Positions 1 to 9,035 are shown, counted from the stretch's first letter. The stretch is 32,972 nt of DNA from Nitrospira sp. (GCA_030444405.1 JARFPM010000022.1:1-32972), one strand, 5' to 3'. The notes: generated by a model from the letters alone, not told the origin. A program made the numbers and translations.

Positions 1-223
1 ATCCCTCGCCTCTATCCATGGGTCCCGCCGACATACGAAATGCCGAACTAGCTGCGGTATCGCGTGTGGGGAAATGGGGCTGGAGGGTGTGGTGTGTGCT
101 GGGGATAGTCAGACGGGGAGGCCGAATCTGTATTCCTGTGCCATGCACGATTCAAGATCCGATCCCAGATGCAATTTTCGACTGGCAGCTTTATCCAATG
201 TGAGACGGCACATTTTTGAACTC

Positions 224-595
224 TCACTCAACGATTTTCGCTCCTATGCCGATTGATTTTGTCGCCTGAAAAAAAAGCAATTGCTCGGGAGTGGGTCTGT
301 CCCAATCATGACACTTAACTTCCACGAGACGCATACTCTTCGTTGTGATGTTCCAAATCGCAAAATCGGGGCAACCTTTCTTCACATTTGCCTTTTCATA
401 TAGGTGCTTGAGGCTTTTGGAAACGAATGCAGGCAAGGGGACTCGGCGTGTCTTTAGCCCTTTCTGTCCTGAGGTGATTAGATCTGCAACCCCGCTCTTA
501 AGCCCACGCGAATTGAGGCAGGCGCCGTGCTCACCCGCTCCGAGTTCGCCTTGGAGAATGATGAGTGCGGCGGGAAGCTGCCTCCCTTGGTGCAA
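224..595 (-). CDS. VRR-NUC-like small nuclease-fold protein
   Basis: The C-terminal half carries the hallmarks of the VRR-NUC branch of the PD-(D/E)XK nuclease superfamily. These are a Gly-Cys-Pro-Asp-Phe segment (about residues 75-79), then a Val-Glu-Val-Lys motif (about 92-95), and a following 'TPEQLLFFQA' helix like the conserved Q-containing helix of the family. VRR-NUC domains are found in structure-specific nucleases and in phage or mobile-element proteins. The protein would be 123 residues, close to a stand-alone VRR-NUC domain. The first 30 or so residues do not look conserved and no good ribosome site is visible, so the true start may lie further in. It lies downstream of the HNH gene on the same strand, about 170 bases away. 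The fold is fairly clear; the function is not. Confidence 0.55.
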   Translation of the reverse strand: MHQGRQLPAALIILQGELGAGEHGACLNSRGLKSGVADLITSGQKGLKTRRVPLPAFVSKSLKHLYEKANVKKGCPDFAIWNITTKSMRLVEVKCHDWDRPTPEQLLFFQATKSIGIGAKIVE

Positions 596-761
596 TGCGA
601 GTGGTTTCTACCACCACTTCGAACCCGCCGATTTGAACCTAAGTGGAGTGTTCATTCCTCTTTGGCCCGTCAAACGTTCGCGTTGAGCGGCGCCGAGTAA
701 GCGCTTATTTACCGCAGCGCAGATCGCGTCCTCTCCAACGTCCGGTTAGGCCTGTAAGGCT

Positions 762-1217
762 TCATTCGTCAGCCGATTCTCCACGACGACCATTGCGAGA
801 ACGCTCATGCGCGAGATACCGATCCGCTAGTTTGAGGCCGAGCGTCGATTTGTGCTCGATCTCGGTACGCACCCATACGCCAAGTTTCAAAATGGCCTGG
901 AATTCATCGGCAGAGTAGTCCCACCGGTAGTTGTTGCAGAGTGCGTGAGCCGGCAGGTAGTTGTCGGCAGCGTGAGCACCGCCGGCACTGTGCGAAAAGA
1001 CATGATCTGCATGCCACTTTCCGTCAATGGCGCCGCCGCAGATGTGGCAACGTCCTGCGGTCTTTCGGGACACTTCTTTGCGTTCAGCAGGCGAGAGAGA
1101 CTGGCGTGGCGCAATCGTTCCACGAAGCTCTGCCTTTCGACGCCGGCGTATCAGCCGCAACTTATGAAGGAATTCAGCAAATGCCTCGGGTGTTGCCGCG
1201 ATGACCTCTCGTGACAT
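762..1217 (-). CDS. HNH endonuclease family protein
   Basis: This 151-residue protein has a canonical HNH nuclease region: a CxxC pair (C57, C60), then the 'HADHV' metal-binding segment (D71-H72), a Gly-Gly, an Asn-Tyr-Leu (N86), and 'CNN' (C94-N96). HNH enzymes are divalent-metal nucleases; stand-alone ones occur in restriction systems, homing elements and phage-derived loci. The ATG at 1217 is chosen because GGAGA lies about seven bases upstream; an in-frame GTG at 1241 has no such site. The N-terminal 50 residues are basic and helical, possibly for DNA contact. No methyltransferase or recombinase is nearby, so its biological setting is unknown. The HNH assignment is firm. Confidence 0.85.
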   Translation of the reverse strand: MSREVIAATPEAFAEFLHKLRLIRRRRKAELRGTIAPRQSLSPAERKEVSRKTAGRCHICGGAIDGKWHADHVFSHSAGGAHAADNYLPAHALCNNYRWDYSADEFQAILKLGVWVRTEIEHKSTLGLKLADRYLAHERSRNGRRGESADE

Positions 1218-1271
1218 ATGTTCTCCGTGGTTGGGGGTCACTATTTACGTGAACCGCTGAGGGCCCTCCGT

Positions 1272-1490
1272 TTAGCTCACGGTATATTTCGGCTCATATC
1301 CGACACGTACCTGTTCAAAATATCTCAATAGCTGCCTCTTGTCAGAGTATTTCAAGATTCTACTTGTCAGGATAGGTGCCGAAGCCTTGCGGAATATCCA
1401 ATTATGAAGAGGAAGTTGGGGGCGGATCTTGTCTTGTGTACTGCAAGAGCTGGTTCGATTCTCGATGTGCGAACCGGTATGAATTACGCG
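1272..1490 (-). pseudogene. possible coding relic between HNH and caspase-like genes
   Basis: One minus-strand frame stays open for more than 65 codons and ends in TAA at 1272-1274. The implied C-terminal residues (for example 'RQLLRYFEQVRVGYEPKY') look protein-like, with mixed basic, aromatic and hydrophobic residues. There is no convincing start codon or ribosome site, and the frame runs out of the end of the caspase-like gene. It may be the 3' end of a decayed gene or a chance open frame. No family was recognised. Confidence 0.2.
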
Positions 1491-1492
1491 GG

Positions 1493-3358
1493 TTAGGGCG
1501 CTTCTGAAGGGGTGAGCGAAGGAAGTGCGGTCAAAACGAGTGAGGCGGCCTGGTCATCCGGCTTGAGTGGCGGAATCAGCAAGGGCCGTTGCTCTTGGTT
1601 GAACTGAGTCTTCGCCGCCCAGGCGACTTTTTGGCGCACGTAGCCGGCGAGTTCTCCGAACGTGACGGTCCCGTTGCGGTTGGTATCGGCCTCTCCTCTG
1701 AGTCCTTTCAAGAGGTAGTAGGTGAAGAGGCCATGGCGGTGCTGGTCGTCTTCCAGCCCCGTCGTCAAGTCTTCTCCCCCGATCAGTGCGAGCGTATGTC
1801 CTCCGCCGAGTTCCCAGCGGGGTGACGCGGTCTTTCCCTTGGCATCGCCGCGAAGTCTGGACACCATGCCGTCGAACAAGAAAATGATCTGTTTCGCCTG
1901 GAGCCTGGCGAAGGCGGATTCAAGGTCAGTGAGTGAGTACAGTCGTTTCGAGTCTGCGGCACTCCCGTCATAAGGGGCCAGCAGGATGTCCCCTGTCGGC
2001 GTCGTCATTGCCTGTCCAGAAAAGTAGACGATCACGACGGCATCCTTGGCTGCATGTTGTGGGAGCCAACCGAACAATGCCTCGTGAAGATCGGCACGGA
2101 GCGCCTTCTGGTTTTGCAAGATCCGGATGTTGGACAGCGGTACGCCGCCGAGCGATTGAAAATAGGCGGCGAAGGTCTCTGCATCCGTCGCGGCGTAGCG
2201 GCGGGGTGCGAGTTTGGGATCGCGATAGGCGCCGACCCCGATCGAGACGAGGTAGGTCTGAGGCTGGTGAAAGCCCGGCGCCGGCGCGGGAATTCGGTTC
2301 ACGTCGTCCGTGCCGGTACCGGGAGGCTGAATGGTGAACTGTAGGACTTGAGGCGGCGCCGAGGCTCCTCCCGATTCGGCAACTGTGACATGGATCGCAG
2401 CTTGTTGGGCCTGCTTGGTCGGGGGGAGGGTGGCGATGAATTCGAGGGATTTCGTTTGGCCCGGTTGTAACGGCGGGATCGGTAGCGTCTTTGCGGGGAA
2501 TTGTTCAATGACAGCGGATGGTCCGGTGAGCGTGGCGGAGGCGTTTTCAATCAACTTCGTCCCCGTATTAATGATATCCACACGCACCCGCACATGCTCA
2601 CCTCCTTCAAGGATTAGATCGCTGTTCTCGTCGAGGAGCAGCGCTTTGAATCGAAGCGCGTGTGAAGGGGAAGCCGGGCTGTGCGGAGCTTCTGAGAGTA
2701 CCGAGGCCGAAGCACCCAAGCTCGCCCCCGGTATCGGGCTCGGCTCGGCTGAAGAGAGAGGGGCGTCACCAGCCACCGCTTGTCTGGCATTCAGAGAGAC
2801 GCGGGTAGCAAAATCAATAACGGTGTCGTGGATGAACGGCTCGATCATATAGTTACAATTCCTTGAGAGCTGTTCGAGTCGCAACCGTTCATGCCGGGAG
2901 ACTTTGATGTCCGTTTGCCGGAGCAACGTCCCCTTTCGGTCAAGGATACGAGCGATGGCGTTGAGTTGTAAGACGGCGGGAGCCCGATCGTGCAGTACTT
3001 CCTTATTGAGGTCAAACGAGGAATCGACAAGATCCACCTGAATGACATAATCAGGGTCGGAGGTGTCGCTGGTGTTTTCGTCAAACGTCGTGTTGAACGT
3101 TCGATGAAGTCCTTCCCGTAAGGCCTCCTGGAGTCGATCTCCCAGCGGAATTTCCTGCGGTTGTGCACAGGAATTGCTGTAGCGAATCGTCAGTTCTCTA
3201 ATCGACGAGGGAATTTCCAGCTTGGCACTGGCGGGTAACGGGTCGCCCATTGGGGGAAATTCAAGATGCTTGACGCAAGCGGCAAGAAAGAGGAGCGCAC
3301 ACCCTATCCATCGTACGGCCGAATTGCCCCTCCGATCGAACGGTTTTCCTCGGATCAA
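1493..3358 (-). CDS. Lipoprotein with CARDB-like domain and catalytically dead caspase-fold domain
   Basis: This is a multidomain exported protein of about 621 residues. The N-terminus has a basic region and a hydrophobic stretch ending in a lipobox (LAAC, lipidated Cys28), so outer- or inner-membrane anchoring is expected. Residues ~233-345 look like a CARDB/beta-sandwich adhesion-type domain ('DIINTGT', 'LQPGQ'). Residues ~368-600 match the caspase/metacaspase (peptidase C14) fold: 'SIGVGAY' strand, 'VVIVYFSG', 'IIFLFDG', and an EF-hand-like loop (D558-E569) typical near the end of bacterial members. The usual catalytic His (SGHG) is Gln449 in 'SGQA', and the usual Cys (D-x-C) is Met498 in 'FDGM', so proteolysis is unlikely. 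The TTG start at 3358 is chosen because AGG precedes it and it gives a proper signal peptide; the longer frame also begins with TTG, without a ribosome site. It is divergent from the htrA-like gene. Confidence 0.75.
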   Translation of the reverse strand: MIRGKPFDRRGNSAVRWIGCALLFLAACVKHLEFPPMGDPLPASAKLEIPSSIRELTIRYSNSCAQPQEIPLGDRLQEALREGLHRTFNTTFDENTSDTSDPDYVIQVDLVDSSFDLNKEVLHDRAPAVLQLNAIARILDRKGTLLRQTDIKVSRHERLRLEQLSRNCNYMIEPFIHDTVIDFATRVSLNARQAVAGDAPLSSAEPSPIPGASLGASASVLSEAPHSPASPSHALRFKALLLDENSDLILEGGEHVRVRVDIINTGTKLIENASATLTGPSAVIEQFPAKTLPIPPLQPGQTKSLEFIATLPPTKQAQQAAIHVTVAESGGASAPPQVLQFTIQPPGTGTDDVNRIPAPAPGFHQPQTYLVSIGVGAYRDPKLAPRRYAATDAETFAAYFQSLGGVPLSNIRILQNQKALRADLHEALFGWLPQHAAKDAVVIVYFSGQAMTTPTGDILLAPYDGSAADSKRLYSLTDLESAFARLQAKQIIFLFDGMVSRLRGDAKGKTASPRWELGGGHTLALIGGEDLTTGLEDDQHRHGLFTYYLLKGLRGEADTNRNGTVTFGELAGYVRQKVAWAAKTQFNQEQRPLLIPPLKPDDQAASLVLTALPSLTPSEAP

Positions 3359-3532
3359 CGCCTGACCTATGGTAACAATCTCGCTTGGACCGTCAGCCAC
3401 CGTACTGGAAACATCAGGTGAAAGCAACCGCCTGACAGATGTGGACAAGGGCGAAATGCACTGAGACGGTGAGAAGGTGTCCGCTAAGTCACTCCTTATG
3501 GCCCAGCCTTGATGGATGAGGACTTTTCCTCT

Positions 3533-3562
3533 TTGAAGCCTGTTGAAAGAGTGGTGTAATAT
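3533..3562 (+). promoter_or_regulatory. candidate sigma70-type promoter for the HtrA gene
   Basis: TTGAAG at 3533-3538 and TAATAT at 3557-3562 are separated by 18 bases and lie about 75 bases before the protease start. The -10 match is only partial (4 of 6), with a TG just before it. Plausible but not certain. Confidence 0.4.
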
Positions 3563-3637
3563 GAAGCGTTGAATTTGTGGAGACGCTCGTTCCTAATAGC
3601 ACTCTCGATGAGAGTCACATCCTGGAGGAATTCAGAT

Positions 3638-5146
3638 ATGGTCAATTGGACTCAGCAAGCGACGAATGTGCTTATCGGTGGTGGCTTGGCCGTGTGTGTT
3701 CTTGTCGGAAGCGGATGCGTATCACCCGTCTCAGCTGCCGGAGTCCCTCCAGCGTGGGCTCAGGGCTTTTCGGAGATCGTGAAAAAGACCACCCCTGCTG
3801 TCGTGAATATCGCGGTGACGGGTGGAGGAGAAGGGAGCCGGAGACGCGGGGGAATGCCGCCTAATCCGTTCGGGACCCCTCCCCCTGGGGATGAGCCGGG
3901 AGGAGGAGAATTGCCGACCCCGCCGCCAAGCCCGCATGGTCCACCCGCGCCGCATGGCCGCCCGGATCAGAGTGCGGGCTCCGGAGTCATCTTGGATTCC
4001 AACGGGTTCATCGTGACCAATAATCACGTCGTTGAAGGAGCCACGCAGATTACTGTGACCTTGAGCGACCGGCGCGAGTTTTCGGCGAAGGTGGTGGGCA
4101 CCGATCCGAAGACGGATTTAGCGGTCATCAAGATTGAGGCTAAGGATCTGCCGTCGCTGAAATGGGCAGAATACGAAAAGTTACAGGTGGGTGATCTTGT
4201 GCTGGCGGTTGGAAGCCCGTTTGGCCTGAGCTCCACCGTCACGCTCGGCATCATCAGCGCCCTTGGGCGTGGGAATGTCGGAATTGCGGACTATGAAGAT
4301 TTCATTCAGACCGACGCGGCGATCAATCCCGGAAATTCGGGCGGAGCCCTCGTTAACATGAACGGAGATCTGATCGGTATCAACACTGCAATCTTCTCGC
4401 GAACGGGGGGGTCGGAAGGGATTGGGTTTGCAATTCCCAGCAGCATCGCGCTCGATATCGTGGACAGTCTGCAGAAAACGGGCAAAGTCGTACGCGGATG
4501 GATGGGCGTCGCGATTCAAGAAATTACGCCGGCCTTGGCGAAATCGTTCAAACTCCCGGAGCAGCGGAAGGGGGTCTTGATCAGCGATGTCAATGAGAAT
4601 GGCCCTTCCCATGCCGCCGGCATGAAGCGAGGCGATGTCGTCGTGGCCTTTAACGGCAAGGAGGTGCAGAGTGTCAGTCAGCTGCGCAATCTTGTCGCAA
4701 GAACGGTGGTAGGAAAGGACGCGCAGGTCAAGGTTTTGCGCGAAGGCAAGGAGCAGCTGATCGTCGTGAAAGTTGCCGAACGCCCATCGGATGAAATGCT
4801 GGCCAAGAAAGAGCCGGCGCCGTCGAAGGACACGGGAGAAACGATGAAGCTTCCGGACAATGTGCTCGCGTCGTTACGTGTCCAAACGCTGGATAACGCC
4901 TTGATGAGTCAGTTGAACATTTCCGCGAAGACGGTCGGAGTGGTCATCACGTCGGTGGAGCCGGGCGGACCGGCAGAGGCGGCCGGCCTCCAGCGTGGTG
5001 ACGTGATTCAAGAAGTCAATCACGAGTCGATCAAGACGCTCGGCGATTATCAAAAGGCTGCCGAGAAGATCAAGAAAGACGAACTGGCTGTGCTGTTGGT
5101 CAATCGACAAGGGAACAGCCTGTTCGTGGCGATTAATCCGAAGTAA
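3638..5146 (+). CDS. HtrA/DegP-family periplasmic serine protease (Do family)
   Basis: This 502-residue protein has a signal peptide with a likely type I cleavage after 'AWA' near residue 42, then a Gly/Pro-rich linker (~60-110). A trypsin-like domain follows, with the full triad: His130 in 'NNHVVEG', Asp160 in 'KTDLAVIK' and Ser234 in 'GNSGGAL'. Two PDZ domains follow (about 285-375 and 405-500, the second with '[12 protein letters not shown]'). HtrA proteins degrade or refold misfolded envelope proteins, and the length fits DegP/DegQ. The ATG at 3638 is chosen over an earlier in-frame ATG at 3569 because GGAGGAA sits seven bases before it. The Pro/Gly-rich insertion before the protease domain is longer than in E. 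coli DegQ. Divergent transcription from the inactive caspase-like lipoprotein might indicate a shared envelope-stress role (inference). Confidence 0.93.
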   Translation: MVNWTQQATNVLIGGGLAVCVLVGSGCVSPVSAAGVPPAWAQGFSEIVKKTTPAVVNIAVTGGGEGSRRRGGMPPNPFGTPPPGDEPGGGELPTPPPSPHGPPAPHGRPDQSAGSGVILDSNGFIVTNNHVVEGATQITVTLSDRREFSAKVVGTDPKTDLAVIKIEAKDLPSLKWAEYEKLQVGDLVLAVGSPFGLSSTVTLGIISALGRGNVGIADYEDFIQTDAAINPGNSGGALVNMNGDLIGINTAIFSRTGGSEGIGFAIPSSIALDIVDSLQKTGKVVRGWMGVAIQEITPALAKSFKLPEQRKGVLISDVNENGPSHAAGMKRGDVVVAFNGKEVQSVSQLRNLVARTVVGKDAQVKVLREGKEQLIVVKVAERPSDEMLAKKEPAPSKDTGETMKLPDNVLASLRVQTLDNALMSQLNISAKTVGVVITSVEPGGPAEAAGLQRGDVIQEVNHESIKTLGDYQKAAEKIKKDELAVLLVNRQGNSLFVAINPK

Positions 5147-5167
5147 GAAGCACAGGGGCATTTGTTG

Positions 5168-5224
5168 ATCTGTCGATCAGTTGATTGCCAGAAGGCCGAT
5201 CGTCAGATCATCGGATCGACAGAT
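5168..5224. repeat. GATC-rich inverted repeat between htrA and tatC
   Basis: An 11-base perfect inverted repeat (ATCTGTCGATC at 5168-5178, GATCGACAGAT at 5214-5224) flanks a 35-base spacer that itself contains further GATC-like words. No T-tract follows, so it is not a standard intrinsic terminator. It could be a transcript-end stem, a mobile repeat unit or a protein site. Confidence 0.5.
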
Positions 5225-5244
5225 TCTAAAACTTATGAGGCTCT

Positions 5245-6186
5245 GTGCTGAACAAGCTGAATCGGTGGCTGCAAGATTCGGTCTTCAAGCCGCTGGAAGA
5301 CAAGAAGATGCCGGTCATGGAGCACCTCGTGGAGTTCCAGGTCCGGCTCACCCGCGCGGTGATCGCCCTGGCGGTCGTGTTCATGGGGACGTTCTTTTAT
5401 GCCGACGCGTTGGTCAAATGGTTGCGGGTTCCGCTGCAGAATATGTTTGTGCCGAGCAAATTAACCTGGGAACCGACCGATTTGCCGACTGTGCCGTTTG
5501 TGTTCCTTGCGCCGGCGGAGGCGCTCTGGCAGAACGTCAAGGTGGCGGGACTGTTCGCCATCGTGCTCGCCATGCCCTATCTCTTGTTCGAGATCTGGAG
5601 GTTCGTCGTTCCGGGACTTCATGTGCAGGAGCGACGGTTTGTCGGGCCGTTCGTTTGTGTGAGTGCGTTGGCGTTCTATGTCGGGGCCGGATTCTCATTT
5701 TTCTTCGTGCTTCCGTTTGCCTTGAATTTTTTGATTTCCTACGGAGTGAATGCCGGATTCGTGCCGCAGATCTCGATCGCCCAGTATGTGGGTTTTGCCT
5801 TGTGGCTCTTGATGGTGTTTGGACTGATCTTTGAAGTGCCGTTGGCCATCACGCTGATGGCCAAGTTGGGCTGGGTCGATGCGCCGTTCCTGATTCAGTA
5901 TTGGAAGTGGGCGTTGTTGGGATCGTTCGTCATCGCTGCGATTCTGACTCCCACGCCTGACCCATTCAATCAGACTCTCATGGCCGGCCCCATGTTCCTG
6001 CTCTACTGGGTCGGCATCTTCGGCGCGAAGTGTTTCGGCAAGAAAACACCTGCTGAAAGTCATCAAGCAGGTGGTCCGACGGTCGCTATGGCCGGGGTAG
6101 GGGCCGGGGGAACTGCTTCGGGCATGTCGATGCCGAAATCTTCGGGTGATGATTATGTAGGAGTTCCCGGAGGACGACACCACTAA
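5245..6186 (+). CDS. tatC: Sec-independent protein translocase TatC
   Basis: TatC is the multi-spanning core of the twin-arginine translocase that exports folded, often cofactor-loaded proteins. The N-terminal 'MEHLVEFQVRL' matches the conserved cytoplasmic signal-recognition segment. About six membrane spans follow, with the usual pattern: a long periplasmic loop, 'FEIWRFVVPGL', a Phe-rich span, and a conserved 'TPTPDPFNQ' before the last span. The 313 residues exceed the usual ~250 because of a Gly/Ser-rich C-terminal tail ending in His-His. The start is a GTG with AGG just upstream. No tatA/tatB is seen in the window. It heads a run of Mrp and molybdenum-cofactor genes, which fits Tat export of a molybdoenzyme (inference). 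Confidence 0.93.
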   Translation: MLNKLNRWLQDSVFKPLEDKKMPVMEHLVEFQVRLTRAVIALAVVFMGTFFYADALVKWLRVPLQNMFVPSKLTWEPTDLPTVPFVFLAPAEALWQNVKVAGLFAIVLAMPYLLFEIWRFVVPGLHVQERRFVGPFVCVSALAFYVGAGFSFFFVLPFALNFLISYGVNAGFVPQISIAQYVGFALWLLMVFGLIFEVPLAITLMAKLGWVDAPFLIQYWKWALLGSFVIAAILTPTPDPFNQTLMAGPMFLLYWVGIFGAKCFGKKTPAESHQAGGPTVAMAGVGAGGTASGMSMPKSSGDDYVGVPGGRHH

Positions 6187-6229
6187 CGACGAGGGCGATC
6201 GACAGCAGTGGTCGCAGAAAAGAAATCCC

Positions 6230-7201
6230 ATGGCACGTGAACTCAATGTCATCAACAATAACAACGGAGGTGGTGATGCCTGCATCTATATGTGGGCTTG
6301 TGCCATCTGCGACGAGAACGAGCGGTGCCAAAAGGATAAAGAAGGACATAGCCGATGGCTCGTTGCCAAACGGATGGAGCGCATCGAGCACAAAGTCCTT
6401 ATCATGAGCAACAAAGGCGGTGTGGGGAAAAGCACGTGCACGACAAACATCGCGGTGAGTCTTGCGCTCAAAGGATGGCATGTCGGGATCTGTGACATGG
6501 ATATCCATGGCCCCAACATTCCGAAAATGGTCGGTGCGGAAGGTCAGAAGCTTAAGATCAGCACGTCCGGCGGGATTATTCCCTTCCAAGCCTATAATTT
6601 GAAAATCGCCTCGATGTCGTTTCTCCTGCAGAACTCGGATGATCCTATTATCTGGCGCGATGCCTACAAGTACGAATTCATCAATCAGCTGCTCGGGGGT
6701 GTCGATTGGCAGGATCTGAATTTTCTCCTCATCGATCTCCCGCCCGGAACCGGGAACGAGTCGGTCACGACGATCGATCTGCTCGGTACCGTGAGCGGTG
6801 CCGTGATTATTACGACTCCGCAAGAGGTGGCGCTCCTGGATTCCAGAAAATCGGTCACGTTTTGCAAGGATAGTGAGGTGCCGATTGTCGGGATCGTGGA
6901 GAATATGAGTGGGCTCGAGTGCCCGCATTGTCATGCTCACATTGACGTCTTTCGCAAAGGCGGTGGTGAAGCATCCGCGCTCGACATGGGAGTCCCCTTT
7001 CTGGGTCGAATTCCGCTCGATCCGGATGTGGTCACACAGTCAGACGCGGGTGAACCCTTTGCACTGTTCAACTCGGACACGCCGACGGCGGAAGCGTACC
7101 ACCGTATCGCCAATCAGGTGGAAGCCTTCTGTAAAAAAGGCGCATCGTTGCTGAAAGTGGGACGGACGACGACAGGATTGCTGAAGGGGGACAGGCAGTG
7201 A
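6230..7201 (+). CDS. Mrp/NBP35-family P-loop ATPase (Fe-S cluster carrier)
   Basis: This 323-residue soluble protein has the deviant Walker A motif 'KGGVGKST' (62-69), 'DMDIHGPNIPKM' and 'LIDLPPGTG' typical of Mrp/NBP35 (ApbC-type) ATPases. These proteins bind and transfer iron-sulfur clusters as dimers. The bridging-cluster motif is present as C-P-H-C near residue 230. A Cys-rich N-terminal extension (C18, C24, C27, C33) precedes the ATPase domain and could hold a further cluster, as in eukaryotic Nbp35, though the spacing differs. It lies 43 bases after tatC, and its stop overlaps the next gene's GTG, so translation is likely coupled to moeA. A role in maturing an Fe-S or molybdenum enzyme is inferred from this context. 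Confidence 0.9.
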   Translation: MARELNVINNNNGGGDACIYMWACAICDENERCQKDKEGHSRWLVAKRMERIEHKVLIMSNKGGVGKSTCTTNIAVSLALKGWHVGICDMDIHGPNIPKMVGAEGQKLKISTSGGIIPFQAYNLKIASMSFLLQNSDDPIIWRDAYKYEFINQLLGGVDWQDLNFLLIDLPPGTGNESVTTIDLLGTVSGAVIITTPQEVALLDSRKSVTFCKDSEVPIVGIVENMSGLECPHCHAHIDVFRKGGGEASALDMGVPFLGRIPLDPDVVTQSDAGEPFALFNSDTPTAEAYHRIANQVEAFCKKGASLLKVGRTTTGLLKGDRQ

Positions 7202-8493
7202 AAGCTGCGGATGCCATGACCGGATTGACTCAACTCTCCGATGCGCAAAAGGTCGTACTCGATGCCGCGCCGGTGTTGGGTCTGGAGAAAATCTCAATTC
7301 TGGAAGTCTTGGGCCGTGTGCTGGGAGAAGACATCGTCGCAGAGCGCGATAATCCGCCCTGGGACAACTCCGCCATGGATGGGTTTGCCGTCAGATGGGA
7401 AGATATTAAACAGGAGCACGCCATTCAGAAACCGGTCACGCTCTCGGTAATTGAGGACGTTCCCGCCGGGACCATGCCATCACAATCAGTCGGTCCTGGC
7501 CAGGCTATCCGGATCATGACCGGTGCCCCGATTCCGCGAGGTGCGGATACAGTTCTGAAGGTTGAAGATACGGAGCATACACCTGGTTCGGTCCGTGTGT
7601 TTAAGGCGGAACCCAAAGGAGCCAACATTAGGCCGCAGGGTGAGGATGTAAAAAAAGGGGGCTGCATTATCGCGAAAGGGACTAGAATTCGTCCCGGTGA
7701 AGTTGGAATGTTGGCGATACTTGCGAGGCCGTTCGTGTGTGTCTACCAGCGGCCGCGGGTCGCGATAATTTCGACCGGTGACGAGTTGGCCGACTTGGAC
7801 GAGCGGTTCAGCGAGGAGAAAATCATCAATTCTAACAGCTATGGAATCGCCGCGGCTGTGGAGGAAGCGGGGGGCATCCCGTTATTACTGGGCATCGCGC
7901 GTGATACGCCAATGGCGCTCAAAGAGAAAATCGCGCAGGGGTTGAATGCCGACATTGTGGTGTTGTCCGGTGGGGTATCGATGGGCGATTATGATTTCAC
8001 CAAAGCGGTGTTCCGTGAGCTCGGGGCCGAGATGAATTTTTGGAAACTTGCCATTCGGCCCGGCCAGCCGCTGGCCTTCGGGAAGATCCAGGGCAAGCTC
8101 GCTTTCGGCCTCCCCGGCAATCCGGTTTCGTCGATGGTGACCTTCGAGCAACTGGTACGCCCTGCGTTACTGAAAATGAGTGGGTGCCGGAACTATGGGC
8201 GTCCGGTCGTCCAGGCCGTATTCCAGGAACGATTTTCCAAGCGAGGCGACCGGCGACATTTCCTGCGCGGCATTCTCACGAGGGAAGAAGGTGTCTTTAA
8301 GGTCCGAACGACCGGAGACCAGGGCTCTGGTATTCTCACATCCATGGTCAAGGCTAACTGTCTCATCGATGTGCCAGTAGAAGTGGAGCGACTCAATCCC
8401 GGTGACGAGGTGGGGGTTCAGTTGTTGAGCGGTGAGGCATGGCCTGCTAAGACCGAGCACGGGCATTCCGGGGCCCGGCTCTCCTGCTGCTAG
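7198..8493 (+). CDS. moeA: Molybdopterin molybdenumtransferase MoeA
   Basis: MoeA inserts molybdate into adenylylated molybdopterin, the last common step of molybdenum-cofactor synthesis. The 431 residues show all the expected domains. The N-terminal part has 'NPPWDNSAMDGFA' and 'IMTGAPIPRGADTV'. The central MoCF-binding domain has 'AIISTGDEL' and 'VLSGGVSMGDYDF'. These are followed by 'RPGQPLAFG' and 'FGLPGNPVSSMVTFEQ', and a C-terminal beta-barrel ends with 'NPGDEV'. The GTG start overlaps the TGA of the Mrp gene (GTGA), indicating translational coupling. The mobB gene follows 23 bases later, so cofactor insertion and nucleotide attachment sit together. Confidence 0.95.
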   Translation: MKAADAMTGLTQLSDAQKVVLDAAPVLGLEKISILEVLGRVLGEDIVAERDNPPWDNSAMDGFAVRWEDIKQEHAIQKPVTLSVIEDVPAGTMPSQSVGPGQAIRIMTGAPIPRGADTVLKVEDTEHTPGSVRVFKAEPKGANIRPQGEDVKKGGCIIAKGTRIRPGEVGMLAILARPFVCVYQRPRVAIISTGDELADLDERFSEEKIINSNSYGIAAAVEEAGGIPLLLGIARDTPMALKEKIAQGLNADIVVLSGGVSMGDYDFTKAVFRELGAEMNFWKLAIRPGQPLAFGKIQGKLAFGLPGNPVSSMVTFEQLVRPALLKMSGCRNYGRPVVQAVFQERFSKRGDRRHFLRGILTREEGVFKVRTTGDQGSGILTSMVKANCLIDVPVEVERLNPGDEVGVQLLSGEAWPAKTEHGHSGARLSCC

Positions 8494-8516
8494 ATCAAAT
8501 CACGTAACGGTCACAC

Positions 8517-9035
8517 ATGCCCATTCCAATTGTTTCTTTTATCGGTCGGTCGAACAGCGGTAAAACAACTTTGATCGAACGTATCATCCCCGAGTTGGTC
8601 AAGGCGGGGTACCGCGTGGCGACAGTGAAACATGCCGGCCACGGGTTTGATCTTGATACAGAAGGAAAGGATAGTTGGCGCCATAAACGCGCCGGTGCCG
8701 GTAGCGTGGTGGTGGTCTCGAAGGGGAGCCTTGCCTTGTTTGCCGATGTTTCTGAACAGCTGAAGGTGGAGGAGGTGCGTGATCGTTTCTTGGACGCCTC
8801 CTACGACCTCATTATTGCCGAAGGGTGGAAAAGCGAAGGTTACCCGAAGATCATCATCGTTCGTGATCAGCTCGGTGAAATAGCGTACTCTCCCGACGGT
8901 CTTCTTGCGGTGGTCTCCGACAAGCCCATCAATCTTCCTGTGCCTGTGCTCCACCTGGACGATGTGGCCGGGGTGGCCGCACTCTTGATCAAGCAGTTCC
9001 CCCTTAGACGCGGGGAGCATGAGCTGGAAGTCTAA
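8517..9035 (+). CDS. mobB: Molybdopterin-guanine dinucleotide biosynthesis adapter MobB
   Basis: This 172-residue P-loop GTP-binding protein has Walker A 'GRSNSGKTT' at about residues 10-18, followed by 'VATVKHAGHGFDLDTEGKDS', which is the family signature, and 'LIIAEGWKSEGYPKI'. MobB assists MobA in converting molybdopterin to the guanine dinucleotide form used by DMSO-reductase-type enzymes such as nitrate reductases and nitrite oxidoreductase. The length is normal for the family. No clear ribosome site is visible before the ATG, so translation may depend on moeA just upstream. Its last codons overlap the start of the cytochrome gene by 17 bases. mobA is not in the window. Confidence 0.93.
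   Translation: MPIPIVSFIGRSNSGKTTLIERIIPELVKAGYRVATVKHAGHGFDLDTEGKDSWRHKRAGAGSVVVVSKGSLALFADVSEQLKVEEVRDRFLDASYDLIIAEGWKSEGYPKIIIVRDQLGEIAYSPDGLLAVVSDKPINLPVPVLHLDDVAGVAALLIKQFPLRRGEHELEV

Noticed and set aside
745-751. GTTAGGC resembling an integron attC core site near the nuclease genes
   Set aside because: No matching RYYYAAC arm with proper L boxes at a suitable distance was found, and there is no integrase or cassette array.
1452-1461. GGTTCGATTC resembling a tRNA T-arm
   Set aside because: No acceptor stem, D-arm or anticodon arm could be folded around it.
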